From NCBI GenBank assembly GCA_037039925.1, contig JAXRKP010000436.1, positions 85,001 to 149,000 of the forward strand: a stretch of DNA of 64,000 bases, written 5' to 3'. Of the stretch, positions 13,701 to 23,400 are shown in pieces. This stretch comes from Doris montereyensis (lineage: Eukaryota; Mollusca; Gastropoda; Nudibranchia; Dorididae). A model generated the notes under the pieces. That model saw only the letters and a list, made by a program, of their open reading frames with translations. It searched no databases and had not been told where the DNA came from. Numbering within the stretch: the first letter of the stretch is position 1; every line of letters begins with the position of its first letter. The position numbers and the translations under genes were made by a program.

Positions 13701-14366
13701 AGATTTCTGAGGGTTTTTTTTAATGGCCGCGAAGGAGTCGATGTTTCGGGGGGAAATGATGCGTCATCGGCCATTCTCGCAGGCAAGGGCAAGGCCTTAG
13801 CCGACACCGTTTCCACCAGACCGACCTCTTACCTGTTGCCTGCAGGCCTATCCTAATGTTATTGGCTGAATGGCCATGGGTCATTGTCGTAACCCGTATG
13901 GTACAGGGATGGGGATTTCCGTGTTGTTTTTTTTTGTTGGCACAGAGGAGTTCCTCCGTGTTTTTCTCTCGTTTTTATACACACAGAAGCACCAGCCGTC
14001 CAGGAAAACATAAGGTCTAAGTCTAATTAGAACGGATGTCTCAAACAGAGAGAGAGAATCTTTACGGTATCATTTATCGCCGTCTAATGAATCAGAGGGG
14101 AAAAGGGAGGAAAGAGATAGAGAGTAAAATTAGTAATATTGGTGTGGTAAGCCTAGTAATAGTAGTAGTGAAACCGGTAGTAGGAGTAGTACATCTACAT
14201 ACCTTTAGCATTCAATATTTCAAGTTTAATCATGCACTTTTTTGTTGTTTTTCTAGAATTATGCCTCATTTACTATTTTACGATTGATTTTGCCTTTTTC
14301 AAATTGGCCCATACAGGCAGGACAGGACACTTTTGCTCCGTGCTTATAAGAAAGACACGCAATCCA

Positions 14367-14401
<35 letters not shown>

Positions 14402-17400
14402 TACATGATATAAATACATACTCTCACATAAGATTGCAGCATACAGCATGCAGGCACCTGTAGTATTGTGTTAATATTACGCTACATACAATAATACGCG
14501 GGGGCTACAATACTACATGAGTATTGATATTTTTTTCACGGTCGCATGTAATTACTTTAGGGCTAGTCACATATGCTTTGTAGAAAATTTCGGACTCTTA
14601 CGTAATACTATTTTGAAATTTTAAAGGGGGCGATAAAGTTCAGGTTTTTTTTTTCAGAGCTTGTCCCCATCCCTGATTTGACGCAAATTTAATTAATCAA
14701 AATGTCACAATAACAAATCAAAGGTAGCAAGATGTATAATATATATATATATACAAACATCAGAAAGCGAAATTTGTTTCTATACAAATTGCCCCCCACC
14801 ATCCCATCCCGGTCTGACTAACATTCCATGATTAGGAACAGACCAGACAAGATCCTTTTCACTATCCAAGTCATCGCCATGCTAATTGTTAAAACAATGA
14901 TTACCAATGACAGCCGTGTCATTTATTAACGTAATCAGGAAATTAATATAGCAGCCTGCGCGTAATCAGTATTTTTAACTGCTTTTGTTCTTAAAATGGT
15001 TTTTGTAGAAAAGTAATCCCATTTCAAATTTTTTGATAATTCAAAAAGATCCTTGCACACTTTTTTGTTGCTCATGGATAGACCTTGTGTTTACAAGTGA
15101 TTTTAAGCTTTATGTTATCTGGTGCTTATCGTTGAGAACTGGTTTCCACAGGTACACGCTATTGGTTGGCAAGCCTCCTTTTGAAACCTCCTGCTTGAAA
15201 GACACTTACATGCGGATAAAGAAAAATGAATACCATATTCCTTCAAAGGTGTCAACACCAGCTAAGAATCTCATAAATCAATTGCTGCGTGCAAACCCGA
15301 GTGAGAGGCCAAACATGGACCAAATTATTGAAGATCCTTTCTTCCAATCAGGTATCTTAGGTTTCCTCTGTATACACGAGTTATTAAACTGTGATAGCCT
15401 TTTTATGGATGGTAGAAATAGGAAGAATTTCTGAAATTTAAGTTTTGTCATCTTAATATGAGTCACTGGGAAGAGGAATGAAGCTATCTTGTTATTCTAG
15501 TGTCATTGTTTAAAATAGGTTTCATGAATTATCATTTTCTTGGAATGATTTTCTTTTTATTTTGTAGAATGATTAAATAGCACACCTCATGTGCACATGG
15601 CTTCCTTTTTTGCTTTTTAAGTTTTAGGAGTTTCCAATGTTATCTTAATGGCTGTCATGTTTTAAATTTTATTTATTTTTCTCCATGATTTATGCCATAT
15701 ATGTTTTAAGATTATTTATTCGACTCTAGCTCTTTTCAGTCTATTTGTTGTTTTTTTCTTTCTTTCTGAAATATTTCATGCCCATAGCATATTCTAATAT
15801 TTTATTTTTATATTTCACATCTACCAGGTTATTTGCCTCCTCGTCTTCCCACATCTTGTCTGACCATGGTACCCCGATTTGACACTCTGGTTAAACAACC
15901 TGCTGCAGATGCCTTGTCTCGTCGACCTCTTCTAGATGTCAATGGTGAGTACACTTATGCAATGTGGTGTTTTAAGGTCCATGTTCAGGTTGAAGCTCAT
16001 GGCTATCAGTTATTAGTTTATTTTATACATCCGCATTCTGATTTAAGATGATTAAGAACATAAGGTATCAGTATCACACTTGTAGTGACTGTTTTCAGTG
16101 AGCTTATGAATAATCTCAATCTGGTCTCTGACCGTACTTATGGAAAGCCATGCATCTTACCATAATATGTGTAATAAGACTAGTTACTTTCAGGTGTGTG
16201 TCATTAAGTGTGAAAAACTCCATAATAGCTGTGCAAAGATGAATTGTTAACACTGAAAATCATTTACTTTTCATATTATTATTTTTTCTCCACAAGCTTA
16301 TCGTACTGTATCATTTGAAACCTAGATGGTTTTCTTTTTCTTTAAGAAAAGTACAATTGATATAACAAATAAGGCAAGATGATGCTCATGAAAAGAAGGA
16401 AAGTAATGTCCTCAACATGCCATTTTTGAGGCACTCATTCTTTTTCAATTTGTCTTTATAGATGCTCAAACTAGACCCTACACGGCTGATATAGTAAAGC
16501 GTGATATGGATAAGAAGTCATCCAGAGATTCTGGAGAATCTGAGGCAGCAGCATTGTCTGAGGGAGGAAGGAAAAGTAAGTAGAGTAAAGACTTGAAGCT
16601 TGGGGTTTCATTTATGGTGATATCCATGTAATTTTTTCTGGCAAATCCATTTTTTTTATTTTCTTCTTTTTCAAGATGTTCAGTCTTGGTTCCTAGAATA
16701 AGGGGCTGATTGGTGGGTGTTAGTGATTTATTTTTTCTTTTTTTATTGAGTAGATTCCTTCCTCTGAATTTTATCACTAGGTCAAAATGCTTTATTTTCT
16801 TTCTTATTTTTCCATTTATTCTTTCAATTTTTTTCCTTCTCAATTGTGATCAACAGAAGATTTCATTTGAATGTTCCTAGAATAAAAAGGGGTTGTATCT
16901 TTATTATTGTTTTAGTGGGTGTTACATCAATGTATTTTATTTTCATTTTTTTGAGTCCCAACATTTAAAGTTGATAAAGGTGATAATGTTAAAATTTCAA
17001 TAGCTGTGTTGGTCATTTTAAAACGACAGTATTAATGTCCATTTCAGGTGAAGATGAAACAAGAGATTATTATCTGTCAGATCTGTGTGGACAGCTCTCA
17101 GCTGTTATTGTCTCAAAGCCTGGAGAGAGACTTAATGCACAAATAGGTATTTGTCCCTGTTTATTAGTAATGTTGAAGTTTTTCCTATCAATGCTATTTT
17201 ACAAGAATCAGTATCAGTTTGAACTACCATGAGGTGCTCATTTATACCACTGACCACTTTTTAATTAAAAAAAGTGCTTGCTCTTGCTGATTTTCAGGTT
17301 TTTTAAAGGGTTACATGGTGGCATTTCTGATTTTCATGGGCTATGATCTATAATTAAGAACAAAGCCTAGTTTTGAAGTTTTCCAAAACCAAATTGATGC

Positions 17401-20400
17401 TGATTATAAGACTGAAACCACAGGGATGTTGTGAAGTTTGGAGGGAAAATTTGTAGCTTTATTTGGTTTTGTTTTATTTGTTTGTTTTGGGTTGTTACAC
17501 TTCACTTTTCAATTAGATCTAGACATTCAGGTTGGATTCTAAAATATTTCTGGATCTAATGTAGATCTAGTTATATTAATTTTGGACAGTTGCATCCCAG
17601 TAGGCTAGTCATTCACTCATTGGGACATTTGGATTCTGGAATTAGTTTGGAGGATTAAATCTAATCTGAAAGTAGATGTATGTCAGATTCTGTATTGCAA
17701 GGGCTGTAACTAGTTTTCACTTTAAATTATGAACATATGAGAGTTGTTACTAAATTTTGAGTTGGAACCTAGGTGGGTTTGATACATTTTGTTTTGTTTG
17801 TAGCAGGTTGTTATTTAGAATTTACATTATTACTGGTAGATTCTCTGGGGTGTTTTTCCCAGGCAATCTTGGAATATATTATACTAGCTGTAGTTGCCTG
17901 AGTTAACCGATCGGTTTTTAATTATTATAAGTTTTGTTTAAACTTTCCACGGCCTATGGGCTGAATAATAAATACTACCATTGAATTCCTTACGTGATTT
18001 CATCCTTGAGAATTCTGTGTTCTTACTTTGGCACAAGGCTTTTAAAAACACTTAATAAAAATGGACGAGGCAGTGGACAGGTAAGCATACCTGTACTGAG
18101 AGTAGATGATCCCACCCTCCATGAGTCTCCTGCTGCCTTGCAGGCGGGTCTTGGCTAACCAAAGGCTAAGGGAGTTAACCCTGACAGAAAATAACAAGGT
18201 CTGCTAGGTGGTCTCCAGGTGACAGTCCCACCATCTACCTAAGGTACAGTGGGCTAATTCCCTGCTTATCCAAAACCAAACTGATTCAGAGAAATAAATG
18301 CAAAATACCAGCTTGACCTTTCAATGACAAACATTGAAATGAACATGGACTGATTTTTTAAAACATGGAATGTTAGGGAAATAAATGGAAAAGAGTTAAA
18401 GTTAGTTGAAGAAATGGAAAATTCTAAGTAGACATTTTGGGCATTACAGAAACAGAAAAAAGGACAAGGAATAGAAAAGTAGGACCAAATAATATTTTAA
18501 TCTTCTCAGGAGTAGATGTCAAAACTAATGGTTTTAGGATATTTAAACGCTAGAGTAGGCAACAATATAGAAACGTCAGGAGTAATAGGTAAAGAGAGAC
18601 AACTTCTCCAAATGGAGAGAGACTAATAGATTTTTGCCTAAAGAAGAGCATGAAAATAGCAAACACCTTTTTCCCTCACAAAGATATCTACAAATATACA
18701 AGAATAAATGAAGACAGGTGTGAAAAGTCAATGATAGACTACATTACATAATAGTTAGCAGCTCCTTTTTATAGTATGTTGGATGCAAGAGTAAAGAGGA
18801 GCAGAAAATTTTTAATGATCATCATCTAGTGATTGTCAAAATGAGATTACTGACTGAAGACAACAAACAGAAAAGGAAAGAGAAGAAAGCTACTAAACTC
18901 AAAATAGAGCAACTAAATATACCAGATATACCAATTTAGGATATAACGATTTATCAGTGAAAGGAAGATGGACGTGAATGTTAGCACAATAGAAGAAACG
19001 TCAGTTGCAAATTTAAGGAGATAGGAAAAGAACAGCATGGTGGAATGAGAATGTACTAAGATCAAAGAAAAGAAGGATGCTTGGAAGCAATACTTCACTT
19101 CAATATCAACATGAATAATGAACTAAATAAAAGAGGAATGAGAGTAAATGCAAAGAAAACCAAAACAATGCTAGTAATTAGGGAAGCTAAAACACAAAAT
19201 CTTGAATTGGGCAGGAAGAATTTAGAACAAGTTCATCAAAGCTACAATTACCTAGGAGTAATGGTTAACTCAGAGGGAAAACTAAGAGAAGAAATCAGCC
19301 AGAGGAATCAAAATGGCAAGTGCAATATATAACCATCTAGGAAAGGCATTTGTAGGTAAACAAGAATTGTCAACAAAAACCAAAATGGCAATATACAATA
19401 CAGTTTACTATCCTACTCTCCTCTATGGCAGCTAACCTGGACATTAGACAGTAGAGAATACAGTAGAGTACATGCAGCTGAAATGAATTATCTAATAGTA
19501 GGGAAAACTAAAAGAGACAAAATCAGAAGCACAATAATAAGGGATCAAAGCAGATGGCATAAAAACTAAGATAGAAATAAATTGCTTGAGATGGTTTGGG
19601 CATGTAAACAGAATGAATGACAATAGAATAGCTAAATCAGTATACAGTGCTAAAGCCCAAGGTAACAGACCAAAAAGTAGACCTCGGAGAAAGTGGGAAG
19701 AATCTATAAAAGAGGCATTGAAGCATAGAAATTTAACTTTTTTGGAAGGAAACAAAAAATGCCAGGATGGCATCCTGGAGAAAGATCATCTCGGACATCT
19801 AAACCTATACAGTGAAAGGTAGAATGGGAACTGACAAAGGAAGAAAGAAAAAAATGGAGAACGAAATCCAATCCTTCGCAGTGATGACAGACCAAAAGAA
19901 TATTGTCACGCTGGGAATCAAATCTAATACCGAGAGATACCTACTGCCTTAACTACTACACCATGAAAACTGCTTGCTGATTGGCGCTCAAGAAGTATCA
20001 TATTTATAATGACTCCAGAGATAAATATAATATAAAGATCTAGAGCTAAATGCAGATCTTTGGTCTGCAATGTAAGATGCGATTTGATAGCATTAGGGTG
20101 TTGTCGTCGATGGTGGCTTTCTGCTTGCCAGCGGAGAATTCCAGACATTGATATCGAAATCAAGGACTGGGGCCATTAAAGCTTTTTAGTTCAAAAGGAA
20201 TCATGACTTAAAAAACAAAACAGAAGTCGGCAATGAAAAACCGCAAATTTTAATAAATAAGCAGACCTGTCAAGTTTCCTGATTTTTTTTTTGGGAGATG
20301 CCCGATTTGGAACCCCATTCCCGACATCCTGATATGGCGACAATTTTTCCGATATTTTGTTCTCGAGAGTGAAAAATTATTTTGATGAAGAAGATTTGGA

Positions 20401-23400
20401 ATTGTAATTTCTACTAAGCTCTACTACTAAGGACTAAGCTTATAATCGTACTTTGTAGAAATAATCGAAGTCAAAACCTTTTTGTTCGATACTAAATATA
20501 AATAGTTTCATTGATAGTAATCATAGATTACATTCAGTGATATTGAGTACTCAATATTCACATATTAATGCTAGAAACTGTTGAAACTGCGTTCGCTTTG
20601 TGTGATCTCACAACCTTTTGCTTGAGAGGCAGACACCTTACCTCTGAACCACGTGTCCCCTTGAAAGCGGTTTAGGTTTTGATTTGGGGGTCCAGGTTTA
20701 TCCATGCATTGATAGTGAAAAATACTGTTATTCTTGCCGCTAATGCACTTTGGTGGATAGGTAGTGGGATTGTCATTCCATGTGAAGTGGTTTGCGTGTT
20801 GACTGTCATCCTGTAGTTTATACAATCGGATGAATCAGTACAAGAAAAAGTATCACTATGATTTCAAAAGAGAAATTGCAGGAGAAGGAACCCGCTCCTA
20901 CTGTTACTTCATTTTAAAAATCTTCTCTTTGTACATGAATTCTTATCTCTTTTGATTTACTTCATTTCGATAAAGTCTGAACATAAATGCACTTTTTTCC
21001 TTATCATAGATGAATCAGAAGATCCTGCAGCAATTCCAATCTATTGGATAAGTAAATGGGTTGACTACTCCGACAAATATGGTCTTGGATACCAGCTTTG
21101 TGACAATAGCTTTGGTGTCCTCTACAACGATTCCACACGGCTCATCCTTTTGACCAATGGAGAGTAAGTTCTTGAAACACAAACTTTTATTTGTGATAGG
21201 TTTATGATCCCATAGCTGCCAACCAGTACGTACAAAACGTATTAAGTATGTTGTCTTTGGGTTTTTTTTTGCTTTGAGTTTGTAAGTCTGCTTTTACCTT
21301 TGAAAAGTAGTATATAATATATGAGGTTTAACTATATTTTCAATTAAGGGGAAAGGTGACACTTCGAATGGGTGATTTTGGGTCAAAGTATCAAAATTCG
21401 GGTTATGGCATTTCCTTTTAGTTCAACTCATTTGCTTCACTTCAATAAAAGTCAGGTATGATTATTTCACCTCTTTCTGATCAAAAACGGCCTTTGAAAG
21501 TGACCTATATCACAACTTATTAGAAAATCACTCAGAAGAACACACAAACAGCCTTTGATTGGGGCCTAAATAACTCATACACACTTGCATAAAAGGGCTC
21601 GCCTGTGCCCATTGGAAAGGTTACTCTATCCCCTATCATACAGTGACCCGTTACACATCTAATCAAACGCCTTTATTTTGTAATACATTTTCCATCGCTT
21701 GATGTCAATCAGAGTGCGTTACACATCTAATCAAACGCCTTTATTTTGTAATACATTTTCCATCGCTTGATGTCAATCAGAGTGCTCAAGACCTACCCTT
21801 CCTTGTATGGTCATAGTTACGTTCGGGTTTACTCTCTCTCCACGTATATGGCCGGATGTGTCAATGCAAGGCTTCTGCTTATCCCCGGTGCCCGATCGAC
21901 AACTGGTTTCTACCGTGGCGTGTTTGTTTCCCTCGTCTTTGGTATATTCCGCTTTTCCGATTCTAATAATACTATTGTTCACCTTTCCACATGTGATTGC
22001 AGTTTGCTTTCCTTGGAATGCCATTATTACTGTTATCTATTGTTCTTATCACAGTGGGAAAACTAGGTTTTGGTTTTTTGTATGCAGTGTTCCTTATTGA
22101 TTTGATCCCAAAATTCACAAATAAATGTAATATCAGGAATAACGGTCTCCTTGTGCCACCTTTCCCCTTCAAGTTAACATCAGAGACTCAGGGAGATTGG
22201 AATGAAAGTCCAGAGATGATATTCTGAGATCTCAAAACAACTGTCGCATTTCACCAGAAAGGCCAGCAATGGGCAGAGTTTTTGTTATTTACCTTAAAAG
22301 GGGGTCAATTGAAGTTAGATTTTAAATGTTTTCTGGAATATTACAGGCCATAGTGTAAATGTTTTCTGGAATATTACAGGCCATCGTGTAAATGTTTTCT
22401 GGAATATTACAGGCCATCGTGCAAGTAAGAGTTAGTTTGCATGGTCAAGAGTTTCATTTTTTTTTTAGTTGAAAAGGTTGGCAGCTATGTGATCCGTTTA
22501 TGCATTATTTTCCTTATAACATGTATATTTTCATGTAGAAAAATTGTTTAGTTATACCACGACTTGTTTATTGACAGTTTAGAAACACTGCAATTTTCTT
22601 TATTACTGATGGCAGCTTTGTGATTAGCAGGTTGAGTTGGATATAGATTTTGATTTGATTTTATGTGCAGGCTCAGTAGAATCTTAGACAGAATGAGTAA
22701 TGTGTCATCTGTTCTCTGAGATTGAAATTTAGTAACAGGTTTTTTTGTATGATTTAGAAGTCATTGCTATGTATAAGTCACAAAGTTTGCACAATGTCAA
22801 AATGACAACATTGCATACTATGTGTCGTTTCATATTTTTTTCTAAAGCAGTTAGCATACATGTGCTTTTACATGAATGCAGTTTCATAAATTTCACTGGT
22901 TTCTTTTACTGTTACGATAAATCTAAACTTTCTGCAATCCATATTATATTATGCTATTGGACAGTTGTTGACTAATTTATTTGTGCCTTTCTCATACAGT
23001 AATATTCATTACATTGAAAGAGACAGCAAGGAACACTATCACACAATCCGTAACTATCCTGAGACATTGGCAAAGAAAGTGACACTGTTGAAATACTTCA
23101 GAAATTACATGAATGAACATCTCTTAAAGGTTGGTTGATATGCAATTAATAATTATTTGAAAGACAAAAATATTTTTTATATGTCGGTTATGATAATTTT
23201 CTGCTATTTTCAGAGGAAATTTCCTCTTTTTTTCATTGCTCAGAGGAAATTTCCTCCTTTTTTAAAGTCCGAGAAACTCTCCTCCCTCGCTCACCCTTCC
23301 CGTCATGGAACCCAAGTTGGTCGCGAGACATCGGTAGTAGTGTGAAACCAAAATATACCAAAAGTTCAGTTTTTCATCTCTACCACTAGAGATTTCAGTG

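Larger units (their letters stand above)
21211..22489. mobile_element. TIR element (CATAGCTGCCAACC ends), full copy with TSD
   Basis: 14-bp perfect terminal inverted repeats CATAGCTGCCAACC / GGTTGGCAGCTATG bound 1279 bp and are flanked by a perfect 6-bp direct repeat TGATCC (21205-21210, 22490-22495). It contains two tandem duplications and short ORFs on both strands that I do not recognise. Same terminal family as 9867-10835 and 28541-28998. It lies in PLK1 intron 10. Confidence 0.8.
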
